The position numbers were made by a program, and so were the translations under genes. The notes below the pieces were generated by a model that saw only the letters and a list, made by a program, of their open reading frames with translations, did not search any database and was not told where the DNA came from. A stretch of DNA of 55,928 nt from Perkinsus chesapeaki (taxonomy: Eukaryota; Perkinsozoa; Perkinsida; Perkinsidae): assembly GCA_013115145.1 (NCBI GenBank), contig JAAPAO010000187.1:1-55928 (forward strand). Direction: 5' to 3'. This document shows, piece by piece, positions 20,421-34,522 of the stretch; positions within the stretch are counted from its first letter, which is position 1; each line of letters starts with the position of its first letter.

Positions 20421-21880
20421 TTATGATGTTGTTGTTGTTGTTGTTGGATAATGATAATGTTCACACCCTACCGCACCTGGTCTTTTAGTTAATATCTCAG
20501 CCCCTTCAGGTGTTATATTAACCATATGTTCAGCTTGGGCTGCTCTACCATTATCAACAGTAACATATCTGATATATTACCACCAAGTAGTAGTAATAAT
20601 AATATTACTATATACTAATATATTATTACGTCCATCCATCATTCCATTGTCTACTCCATGCTACACCTTCACATAGTACTGGTTCTATTGTAAACACCTG
20701 TCCTACTTGCATTACTTCATCCATATCACCTATAATCATGATACTATCTATTATCACCCCCCCCCCCCACCCCCCTCCTCCTTACCATGCTCTGGTGTAT
20801 GTAGTATATTAGGTAATAAGTGCATCTCAGTACCAATAAAGTGTCCACAGAACTGTGGGTTTACAGTAAACCCTTCCTCCCTAGCTACTTTAACAACCTA
20901 CTACAACACCATAATAATACGCTACTAATATTATTATCATTACCGCTTTAGCTATTGTATTAAAGGGTAGACCTGGTTTACATGCTTTAATAGCTGCTTC
21001 TAATGCTCGATGTGTCGCATTAATCTAATTAATAGTATTATCTTAATGTATTTATCCCATATTATTATTATTACAAGTTTGATTCCCTGAATATCTGTAT
21101 TGCCACCAACTATAGCCATATCAGATGTATCACCATATACACCATCTATATAACATGTAACATCCATATTGACTATATCACCTTCTTCTAATGGACGGGT
21201 ATCTGGTATACCATGTACCTTAATAATAATAGGAATATGATATAACATAAACAGTAAAGGATCTTAATGTTATCCTATTACAACACATTCATTAACTGAC
21301 ATACATACAGCTCTAGGAAATCCCATATAATTAATACCAGACGGATATGCTCCTTGAGAAACAATGTAACTATTGAGTAGTAATATAGGTATGATACTAG
21401 TAGTAGTTATTATTAGTATTACTTACTCTATAACTAAATCATCAATCTCAGTTGTAGTAACACCAGGTTTAGCTGCTTCCAAAGCAACATTTAATGCCTT
21501 ACCAGCTAATAATGCAGCACGTCTCATACGTTCTATAAGCTCGGGAGCTTTTACTTCAAACCGAGGCCATGTAGAACTTTCAGATGGTGGTTGCATAGCA
21601 CATGGGATAGTACCATCAGCTCTTATACCTACTACTATAATAAACAAAGCTCCAGCACTGTAATAATACCATGTCTAGGCCTTATGATATTAGAAGGTAT
21701 ATTGCTGCTCTTAACTGGAAGGACTTTATATTTCCCATCTACTAATGTCTTTCGAAAGGGTAGCTGTTGGTGCCGCTGGCGAAGAGATCCTCTATTAGCA
21801 GCAGCAGTAGATGCTGCAGTTGTTGTTGTTAGTGATGCTTTGGGGAGGTACAAACTTGGTGTTAATGATTGGGATAACAT
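20421..21880 (-). CDS. Methionine aminopeptidase, type I (organellar-type N-terminal extension)
   Basis: Start ATG 21880, [20 protein letters not shown]: a Ser/Thr/Leu-rich, acid-poor leader typical of mitochondrial targeting. The catalytic domain follows: [60 protein letters not shown] (metal Asp), [12 protein letters not shown] (metal Asp), [17 protein letters not shown] (metal His), VFTIEPVL (metal Glu) and [19 protein letters not shown] (metal Glu). All five metal ligands are present. The usual GHGIG is GHFIG here. The C-terminus adds a poly-Thr tail before TAA. It removes initiator Met from nascent chains, probably in the mitochondrion (MAP1D-like). Introns include a poly-G/C tract (20757-20774). 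Confidence 0.9.
20757..20774. repeat. Poly-C tract within a methionine aminopeptidase intron
   Basis: C12 followed by ACCCCC on the plus strand, G-run in the sense orientation, close to the [12 protein letters not shown] exon. A G-quadruplex-forming intron is possible. Confidence 0.7.
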
Positions 21881-22199
21881 CGAGGACAGAAAACTATTGT
21901 ATACTATGACTATTACCAGGCCTGTTTCATATTACAACTAAATAAACACAGGAATAAGATGATGAAACGAGATAGTAGGATATCTTATGATATTACTCTG
22001 TATTAGGCAGTATTATTAAGTAGTAAGGCCAACAGCAACAACAACAACAACAACAAAAGAAGAAGAAGATAATATGATTAAATACTGCTACCACTGTTAC
22101 TGCTGTTGTTAGTGTGATGCTTAACAATGATAATGACCTTTCCATTATACTCTACCTTATACTACAAGGTAACTACTACTATCTTGTATTAGATAATAA

Positions 22200-24564
<2,365 letters not shown>

Positions 24565-24695
24565 GGATATCATATAAGGAATAATAATAAAACTAGCAAG
24601 AATAATAATAATACATCAATATCCCTATAACACTACACTAATCTTAATAACACTATGATAACATTGTATATGTCATTATTCATGTTGTTATATCT

Positions 24696-27367
24696 CTATT
24701 TAGAGCCGCCTCCACCATTACCCTCTTTAGATGCAGCATTCTTCTTTTGTTTCTCCTTTCTTCGTGCTATATCCCTTATAGACCTTGCTTTAAGCTCCTC
24801 CCTTGTATAGGGCCCTTAATAAGAATAACAACATACATAATAACAACAGCGATATATCTACTCTGATCGTCATCTTCATCTTCATCTGAATCATCAGAAT
24901 AATCTTCAACTGTTGATGGTAATTTAATTGTCATAAAAGCTTGGGCGCCTATCATATTATTACATACAAGGAACTCAATGTGCGTCACTTACTAGATGAA
25001 TGCCCTCCTCCTCCGCCTGTTGTTATTGCCTTTGGCATAAGGTACTTATCCCCTACCTCATAGTCAGCTGCTGCTGCTGCTGTATCAACACCATCAGTTA
25101 CACCAGTAGCCCCAGGATCAGCTGATGCTGCTGCTGCTATCTGTGATGCTGCATAGAGTTGAAGTATCTCATTAGCCTCTACAATGGTAATCAATATTAT
25201 TAGTAATAATATATAACTTACTCTTTTCTATAACACCCAAGAATGGTAACATCACAGACTCCGATACAGTAGAGCTATTATCAGTACCACCACCACCACC
25301 CTGGGATACTGATGATGATGATTGTGCTGCTGGATCACCAATAGGTGCTAGAGGTGGTGGATCACAACCAAGACGATTGAATATGGATTGTATACCAGCA
25401 CGAACCTAAGATACTATTGAACTGATAATATAATTATTATATTATTACACTAGTTAATGTCTTCATAGCCTGTTGATATTTAAGCTCATAAAACTCAGCC
25501 TTTTTATCCATACCACTCCATCTTTCTTCTAATTCAGATAAGAACTTCTGTTTACTCATATCCGTTGTTGTTGTTGTTGCCGCTGCGGCGGCGGCTGGTG
25601 TTGTTGTAGTTGTAGTAGTAGGTCCTCTATTATTATCTAATATAAAAGCATTACGTATGGTAATGTATTATTACCTTTACGTTTATTAGATGATGAAGAT
25701 GATGATACTCCCCCTGACTTCAATGAATCATATTCTTGTGTTAATTCATTAAATGATGCTTCCAACTTCTTAATATCACCAGATAACTGATTAGCATAAT
25801 TAAAAAGGGAGAAGTTCTGATCCTCAGCAGCGATGAAGTTCTGAACCTAATATATTATAAAGTATAGAACCCTACAAGAGTAGATACCACCATATTATTA
25901 CCAATTCATCAATATCTGATATACCAGTAGCTGTTTGTATCTTACCAAATGCTTCTTCATATACTTGTACCTTAATAATAACAACTAGTGATAAGTAATG
26001 ACTATATTATAGTAGTAATACTAACCTTCTCTGATGTACTCTGTATATTAGCCTTATCTTTAGCTATACCCCATGCTGATTGTGTTACCTTTTTTCTTAT
26101 CTTATTCTCATCATTTAACTATATTACATCTATAATATATACATTATTAATATAACTGACTTACACTGAGATCCCCTCTCATTGCTATATCAGCATCAGT
26201 ACCATGTTTACCACTATCTTCAATACGTGCCTTCTCTCTTTGTCTCATAAACTCCTAAGATAACATCACCATGAGGCTGCTGCTGCTGTTGAGAATACCA
26301 ACCTTCATTTTCTTATCATTTTCAATAAGCCGTCCTAGCTCTTTCCACTCCTTCTCAAACTCTATATGTTCTCTATCAGCTTGCTGTTTTAATGCTGTCA
26401 TTTGTGCCTATATAATAATTATTATCACTACATCCTATGACATCATTACCTGAGCCTGATCCCTTGCCTCATAAGCTGCATTCGCTTGTTCAATAATATT
26501 AGCCATCTCTTTCTTTTTCTCTTGTAGTTCTATCTGATATACCAATAACAGCATGCCATAACATTATAACATGAATACTACTTCAAGCTTCCTATATATT
26601 GAATCAAATACTACACGTTCCCTTCTTAATGAATCAATCTGATCTCTAAGGTTAGTGTTGACCGCTATTACCTAATCATAATAATATAAACACCAAAGAA
26701 AAAGGTTAGACAAGGTTAGCTTACTTCATTGAACTTTTGTAAATTATTCTCAAGTCTATTATCAAGTATTGTGATTTGTTTATCCAATGCTTCATTAGTC
26801 TCCTTAGCAGCATTAACACCACCACGTCGGGCTAAGATTATAACAACCATATTAAGCTGCTATTAAGAATAACCATAAGACCATACCAAGCTCTTCTCGT
26901 AATGAATAAATCTTCTTCTGTAATACTTCAAGTCTATCATCAATCTAATAATAATATATATAATATAAATAATAATATAGCTTACTAGTTCACCACGAGA
27001 TATCTCCTCTTTTAATCTAGTATCAATCCTATCCTTCTCCTCCTATATAATAGATAATAAAACTATTACCAACAACTATTATTACCTGCATCCTCTGTAG
27101 CTTCTCTGTACCAATCTTATGCTCAGATCTTGATGCTGTAAATGCCCTAGTCTCACTAAGCTCTTGTTTCATCTTCTTATTCTCTCTAGTTAACTTTACT
27201 ATAGTTGCCCTTTGCTTTCTTATAACACCTTGTGATACTTCACTATAATTACGTTTATCATTCTCCAACACTCTAAAGTTTCGTTGTAGTTGTTGTATCT
27301 CAGCTTCAATAGACTTCTTCTCTGTATCAGACTGCTGCTGCCCAAACCCTTTAGTAGGCTTAACCAT
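24696..27367 (-). CDS. Outer dynein arm docking complex coiled-coil protein (CCDC63/CCDC114/ODA1-like)
   Basis: Start MVKPTKGFGQQQSDTEKKSI. The signature segment EIQQLQRNFRVLENDKRNYS, SQGVIRKQRATIVKLTRENK is that of the ODA1/DC2 family (CCDC114, CCDC63), which tethers outer dynein arms to the doublet microtubule of motile flagella. The remaining ten or so exons are almost all heptad-repeat helix (for example EEISRGELIDDRLEVLQKKI). The C-terminal third is low-complexity: Ala/Asp/Gly runs (AAAAADYEVGDKYLMPKAI), Gly5, an acidic DDSDEDEDDDQ, and a basic end (ELKARSIRDIARRKEKQKKN) finishing GGGGSK. It implies a flagellated life stage, as in perkinsid zoospores. Confidence 0.8.
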
Positions 27368-27895
27368 TATATAATAAAAACTAATAATAGTGATAATCAT
27401 ATACTATCATATCATCAACCTGTCAAGTCCTAAGCTTAATATATATACTGTTATCCTACAGGACTAGCGAAGCTGTTGTGACAGTCATATTGTGACAAGT
27501 AGACAGCACATCTTTTAAACTATCCATTTAATGTATACGGTATAATGAAGACCTCTATCGAGATTATTGGTGCATATGATTAATGTGAATCTACTATAAT
27601 TATGAGGTGCTATTATTTCAGCTTTTATCACACTCTACAGCTAACCTCCAAGCTAATCTCAGAATTAAAGTTAGTAACACGATATTGATACATTGAACGG
27701 CCCAGTGCATATTACCTAAACCGTCCTAGTCCATATCATTGGGTTTAAACATAAACACCAACATCATCACGAAGCTCACTTATACCTAAGCTCGAAGCCA
27801 GGAATAAGAATTCATCGCTCCGCTAACAGCGCAACACACGTTTAACTATTTTCAACTGCATCTTGACCTTTACGTCTGTAAAATGTGTTGTTTAA
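27368..27895. other. Divergent intergenic region between docking-complex and UVRAG-like genes
   Basis: About 530 bp separate a minus- and a plus-strand gene start, so both promoters should lie here. No coding frame is convincing. The only marked feature is the block at 27814-27852 (TCGCTCCGCTA...GCGCA...CACGTTTA), which echoes one at 13.7 kb. Confidence 0.5.
27814..27852. promoter_or_regulatory. Conserved intergenic block B (shared with 13.7 kb)
   Basis: Same ordered words as block A: TCGCTCCGCTA, GCGCA, CACGTTTA and TATTTT. It ends about 45 bp upstream of the UVRAG-like start codon. An upstream promoter or 5'-leader element is inferred from position and recurrence only. Confidence 0.35.
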
Positions 27896-30056
27896 ATGAC
27901 TAGAGCCTTCATTAATGGTGATCCATTGCATGATATTATTATACCATACGCTTGTTTAACTGATAGTAGAATAGATGCAAGTAGAGGAGATGATAATAAA
28001 TTAATAAGAGATGAATCTAAAGTAGGATCATCATCCTCATCATCATCTGCTGCACGATCATTACCATGTACTATATGTGGGAAGGCAAGATGGAGGTAAT
28101 AACACTTTAGTCTTATTCACTAGTTTGGGCTAACTCGGACAGTAAGAACTTAGTATGTATGAATTAGTAGTGTGGCATCCAATATGAGCTATGTCAACCT
28201 GGGGTTATTAAATATATGTATAGATACTCCTGTATGGGCTGTTGTTACTCTGATTTATATAAGGTTGATCCATTATATAGGGATACATTAGAAAAATATG
28301 TAATATTATGGGGCACTACAGGGAGATATGTATTATAGGGTAACGATCTACCAATAATGATACAAAGTATTGAACAAAGGATTAGTAATCAGGAGAAGTT
28401 TATTAAGAAGGTTCGGAAGACGGATCATATAACAGCAATAACAATAAAGAGAGATAATCTGGCTCGAGAGATAGCATCATATAAAGAGGTACATGGTGGA
28501 TGTTATACGAGGGGGTATGGTGATGATGCATTCAGAAAATAAATATACTAAAAGGGAAGATTGCTGTTATATCGGCATCAAATAGGGATACTAATAAAGA
28601 GGACTTTATACTAAGAAATGATACATTACAGGGATATACCCAAGAACTGGATGATGAGATGTTGGCTGAATCTGATGTTCGTAATGATATGGCTGCATTC
28701 ATTAATGTAATAAAGATATAGGGGGATAGGGTATTATATAGTTGATATTAGGATGGTGATGCTGCTGCTCATGGAGATAGCCCACCTTATGAAGTTACTA
28801 CTACTTTATTAGGGGGTTTAAACTCCTTTCATGCTTATCATAGATTAAGAGCTAATATACATGCATTAACTGCTCATCGTAGTGTATTATGTCAACAGCT
28901 ACGAGAGGTATATCCTGTGTTATGGTCACAACAACAAGGTTATACACCACCATCAAGGTAGGAGGAGGATACTAAATACCTTATATATCTTATTTAGCTC
29001 ATGGTCTCCTTCTATTGCATCCCGTAGTGGTGGAGGATATACTGGTGATGGTACTGATAGTAATCCAACTCCTGTGGATTCTATTGGGTCACTTAGTGAA
29101 TCTAGAATGTTCATGTCACGTAGTATATTAAAATAGCAATATATCATCATTATAAACTACTACAGGTTCATGGTTAACAAGCTCTCAAATAGGGGCATCA
29201 TCATCAGATATAGGAGACCTTCGATCAATGCAAGGGGCTATTACTAAGGTATATGGCGGTATAGCTCCTCCTCCTCTTTATGGGATACCTCCTCCTATCA
29301 GTATTCCCAACTTGTACCAGCTATCGCCTGTATATCCCAAATACTACAAGTTAATCTACCATTCCCTTGTCAATTTGGTGTTATTGGTAATACAACCACC
29401 CCTAAACTTGATGGATACGGTGGTGGCGGCGGTCGTGGCGCAGCTCAAAGGCCTTCCCGTCGACAGTTGCCATTAGAGCCTCGTATATTGCATCCATACT
29501 CTGATTTATCGTAAGTCCTGTGACCCTCTATATTACATTACTACATCATTTAAGGTTACCATTAGTACCTGTATCAAATGCTGCTGGTGGTGGTGGTGCT
29601 GGTTTATCAGCATCATCTTATAATAGGCATACTGGTTTAGACCCTCATAAGATGCTTCGAGAGGATATACGTTTTTTAAGTTTGGTAAGGCTATGGTGTT
29701 GTCTATGATGATAGGGTACATGTTAATGTAGATATGTGGTACTGGAGTATGGTCTGAACAATATCATATGGATGATCTATCAGCAGCTAGGGAGTTAATA
29801 AATTCCCCTGATATTGGAAGATTGTATTAATATATTATACTAGTATATAAGGTAACGTTATTATGTTAGGTATACCAGAGCTAGATTAGATCAGTCTATA
29901 TCAATATCTAATAGTATGGCTTATGGTGGGGGAGGAGATATTAGTAATATCGAATACATCACTAGTGATGACACTACTATAACACAACCAACACAACAAC
30001 AGCAGCAGCTTACCTCGGGCTTTATTGATGAAATTGAATGGAATATTCTTGACTAA
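27896..30056 (+). CDS. UVRAG/VPS38/ATG14-like PI3-kinase complex subunit
   Basis: Multi-exon plus-strand gene. Near the N-terminus a Cys pair (LPCTICGKARW) and, after an intron, a second one (YSCMGCCYSDLY) recall the N-terminal CxxC pairs of ATG14. A central coiled coil (NQEKFIKKVRKTDHITAITI, KRDNLAREIASYK) follows. The hallmark block is RSVLCQQLREVYPVLW with LVPAIACISQILQVNLPFPC, equivalent to the LRELSYIYPI and 'LGYIAHLVxxLSKYLxVPLRYP' segment of the UVRAG/ATG14 BARA-like region. The C-terminal part is low-complexity (poly-Gly, poly-Gln). It would partner Vps34 and Vps15 in autophagy or endosome traffic. VPS38 versus ATG14 cannot be resolved. Confidence 0.55.
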
Positions 30057-30183
30057 TCGCTCATGTATGTTTTTGTAACATAATGTATGTTATTATTACT
30101 TTCATCATCATTTGATATCGTTTAATGATGCTTTGCGTTTATACTATATTAACTACTCTAACACAAGTACATTTAATATAGTA

Positions 30184-33100
30184 TCACTCTGTTTTTATAT
30201 AACCCCCATATATTATCCCACCCATACAGGCTAACACAGCCATATAATAAATATAGTTATGACTAAAACGTGTTTCACCATTACGTGCAGCAATACACTC
30301 TAACGTCTTCTCTTCACGAGGGTCACGTTTAGTATTATTATTATCATTGTTATTATTATTAGCAGTCAACTTATCGGATACCATTCTATCATGTATTATT
30401 CTGGCTTGAGTTGAATCTATACTACCATCACGTAATGCACGAGCCCATCTAGTACGTTCATCACATTCACCACTACTATCATCACTATCAGATACAACAC
30501 TCTCATTATTATTATCATTAACAACAAGTCTATCATGATTAACAAACTTCCTAAGATGAGTAACAGCCTTTTCAAACATAATACCTTCCCAATATACTTT
30601 ACCACATCCACCACATACATAGAACTTATTATATAACTTTAATGTCATCGGTTGTACCTGATAAGTTAAACCAATTCAATTATAAACCATCATCCTCCTC
30701 ATCATCATGTTTATCAGTTTACTACTTGATCCTTGACCATATCCTTATCAGTAGTAACTATCCAATCTCTAGCATTACATACAACACATCGTCCAAGTAA
30801 GGAATCAGGATCAACTTCAACATTAAATTCTTTCATAACAGCAGCAAGTTGATCATCAATCTTATCACAACTTGAAGGCAGTACATAACACCTAGGATAA
30901 GTGTATTAAAAGCGGACAAGCGGTAGTATTATTATTAATATTACTTAACACCATTACACCATTTCCTTTTACTTATCTTAGTACGATAGTTCACCACTAT
31001 AGCTCTGTTTTGTGTCTCAGCAATGTACTCCAAAGGAGATGGTTCACATGAATCAAGCTCGAGAGTATCTATACCAAGGCCACGTAGTTTACGTACTAGA
31101 CGTCCCATTCCACCAGGACATACTAGTTTAGGCTCATCACCATTGAAATATGATGCCCAATCAATAACCTAAATATAGACATCGATACCTACCAATATGA
31201 TATACTTCGATACGTCTTCATCATCATCATGTTCTTCTGTCTCCTCTACTGGTATTAAAGCATCATCATGTTTGCCTTCTCTATGACGGCGGTTCATCGG
31301 TGAGTATCCTCCATACCGCTCTCTTCTCCTATCACTTTCATAATATCCAATAACAATCCACATTATATTACGGTGAGGATGTGTTATCTGAGTAACATGA
31401 CCCTTCTTCTTCTTCATTATCATCCATCTCAGTAGTATCAGACTCCACCATGATGCAGGATAGTTCACTTGCTGCTGCTGCTGATGGTCTAGTTTTCCTA
31501 GTATGTTGAGTATTACCAGTTCTATTATGCCATAACTGAGTAATAGTATTATTCAAAGGGGGGGCGGGGGGCTATTAGACTTACATCCAGCTCAGGATCA
31601 ATAGTTGATTTAATATAATCAATACATTTAGGTAGGACTAGAGCATCCAATGCAGCATATTCCATTTGACGAGGGGATAAAGGACGTTTACGCCAATTAC
31701 TCATACGCATAGCTTTAGATAGCGGTTTGCCTAGAAAGTACTTAACCACTTCAGTAAGGCCTCTTTGATGTTTACTCGCACCTTTACGAGGTGGTAAGTA
31801 ACTAATAGCGGTAGCAAACAGTTAGAGTATTATTAATATAAAGCATGAAAGCATATCATTACTAATCAGCTAGATCATTAAGATCCACAATACGATGGTT
31901 ATCATGACAACCGCCGCCAGCATCATTAGTCATACCAGACTTCCTTAATACTCTTAAATCACCAGCTATACCAAATCCTACTACTATTATGTTATATGAT
32001 TCAACCAAACGACCTGATAGATACTAAGGTAGTAGTACTATAGGCACAGAGGTAATGGTACTACTACTACCTATCTCCTTGAGTAGACCATCCTCACCTT
32101 TATAAACATCTATTAGATATACATTATTAGAAGTAGCTAGTTGTACAAGATCAGCATCACTAGATCCAGATTCTAATACTAAACGGAATGTAGACCATTC
32201 AGAATCAAGACCAACAATAGCCTTCCTAAAGGATAGCATGGTAGTAGTAGTAGGGATGCTACACAAGGTGGGGTTTACTCTTTCTCCCATACATCAATCA
32301 GATCTCGTAGCTCAGTCGTGGTAGTTATAACATGTATATCACTGACGTCTCCTCGACCATCGCCTAGGGCTTCCTCCAGAGATAGATGATTCTCAGCTTC
32401 ACGTTGGTAGAACTGATAATAAGAATACCCTTCAACAAGTATACTTATCAACTGTACTACTTACTTTATCATTCTCTGCATCGTATTGTTCTTTTAAATG
32501 TGTGGCATCCTTCTCTAATTCCTTTATCTGTTCCTTTATACTATCCATACCATTATCCCATTGCTGGATATCATCTTTGGGGAATGATCGATAATATGCT
32601 ATTGCTAACCAAGTATGACCGGCATCAATAAGCTGTTCACACCAGAACTCCTGTAATGAAGGGCGTCCTGTAGAACAGGTTATTATTCAATGGGTATTAC
32701 GATGACTATTACTACCTTTTAGTTCGTCAGTTCCTGTATATGATTCAAGATCTACATCTCCACTAGATATACACCACTTTATCCTTTTACGATAATGTGC
32801 CTCTGCAACTGTAGGGAAGTCCTCCTCCGTCATACCAAAGGATTGCATAGCTTTAACTGCTTGTTTTATCAAACCACGCTCTTCCATACCTACTAGAACA
32901 AGTAATACAACAATATTAACAACTACTTTATCATTAACATTACCTTTTATAATAAGCTTTTGAATCCTAAGAAACTTATCACCTTTAAATAAACGTGGGA
33001 GATCATCAGTTCGACCTTGCCCTAGTAGATGGTCCATAAACTCATGCAGATGTTCTAGTGGTATCCATTCATCTCCAAGCTGTACAAATCAGCACTAATA

Positions 33101-34328
33101 ACAATGTATTATACTATTATCTATATACCTGTGTAACTGATAATGCCTGTGCTGCATCCCTCGACTTGCTCTTATCATGGCTAACCATCATACCAAGTAT
33201 CCATGCCCTATACAAATAGTTGATCAGCAGCAGCAGTAGCAGTAGCACAGAGTTTACTCTAGTATCTCATCCTCTAATATAGGTTGGGCAGTAGCTACTC
33301 CATCATCATATTCACTCTGTGGTGGTGTCGTATCCCTCAACTTGAAATATTCAATCCAAGTCCTAAGATCTCTACCAACAGGGATACATCCTTCTAGTAC
33401 CTATTCCAATATAACTATAACAATGTAACACCCCCTACCGCAGATGCAGCCTTCTTTCTTATCTCTATTGTACCAGGTAAGGCCCTTGTGTTAATACTAG
33501 ACAACATGGCATTAACGAGATGCCGTACCTATCCCATTCGTATCACCATCCCAGTAGCATCTTCAGTCGTCTACCTGCCCCTGAGCTGCTAATGTAAGAT
33601 CCACAACCCATTGTAGATCTAGTTCATTACCCCAAGGCTTTAATAGCCTTACCTGATAGTATGGTGATATACATTTATAACAATCAAGTGGATAACAGCC
33701 CTTACAATGGTTCCTGGGCTCTGCTTTCCTCTTAAGCTTTTCAGTAACACTATAGCTTCATTAGTATCCTTAACTTTATATGAATGTAGTAGATCTTGGC
33801 TCAGTGCACTTTCACTGGCCAAAGCTTCCTCACGATGATCGTGTTGCCTACATACTAATAATATACATTCCTAATGGGCTCAGCGTATGCCGGCGCCGCT
33901 GCTACTGCTGCTGCTGACTCTCACTTCTTAGTCTTTTTCTTCTTCCCATTACTATCCGATCCTTTATGCTTTAGGCTACTAGCTTTAGACTTATCCTTCT
34001 TGTTACCATTATCATTGACCCTTCCATGCAATAGGGGGCTGCTATGTTGTATTGTAGAAGTTATCAGTTCACGGTATTGTATAGCCTAATCAACCATTAC
34101 CATCAATCTATCATCAACCTATTATATTACTAATATAGCCAATAGGCCTAATGTAATGATCTTCATCGGTGGGGCTGCTAATGATGATAATGCCCCTTCA
34201 TCGTCTTTATCGTATTGCTGTAGCATTGATTCCATTATCCGTATGGGATTATACGTGTTACAGGATAATGATGACGATGACGATGTTGTTGTTGTTGACA
34301 TGCCAGGGTTACTAGCAGTAGCCTGCAT
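30184..34328 (-). CDS. EXD3: Mut-7/EXD3-type 3'-5' exonuclease with Mut7-C domain and tail anchor
   Basis: Start MQATASNPGMSTTTTSSSSS. An in-frame splice chain (donor GTGAGAG, acceptor TATGTAG near 33.85-33.93 kb) links a basic segment (SDSNGKKKKTKKQHDHREE) to a helical N-terminal domain. The DEDDy nuclease domain follows: IVGLDSEWSTF (DxE), AGDLRVLRKSG, then RPLSPRQMEYAALDALVLPK (Y-x3-D). Next is the Mut7-C domain: VIDWASYFNGDEPKLVCPGG, RCVVCNARDWIV, VCGGCGKVYWEGIMFEKAV with two CxxC zinc pairs. The protein ends with an Asn-rich linker and a hydrophobic helix (YIYYMAVLACMGGIIYGGYI) 3 residues before the stop, a probable tail anchor. It is expected to degrade RNA, as in mut-7; membrane anchoring is unexpected. 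Confidence 0.8.
31557..31571. repeat. G-tract within a Mut-7 gene intron
   Basis: GGGGGGGCGGGGGG on the plus strand, just after the exon ending in DPELDVS. The sense strand is C-rich. It may be unstable in replication or assembly. Confidence 0.7.
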
Positions 34329-34522
34329 TGATATATTACCATCCCTACCCGCTACTCTTTACATCATCATCAACAACAACACTAACAACGCAAACCCTAC
34401 AGCCTAAGAGTAACTTCTTTATAGGAACAATGGCGTCAATAAATCACAATAATGATGAAATTGTGTGTGTGGCTGCTGCTGCATTAGCTACTTCCAAATA
34501 GTGATTATCATAATAATAATAA

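Noticed and set aside
27368-27895. tRNA or small RNA gene in the divergent gap
   Set aside because: I saw no cloverleaf pairing, A/B box pair or other RNA signature on either strand.
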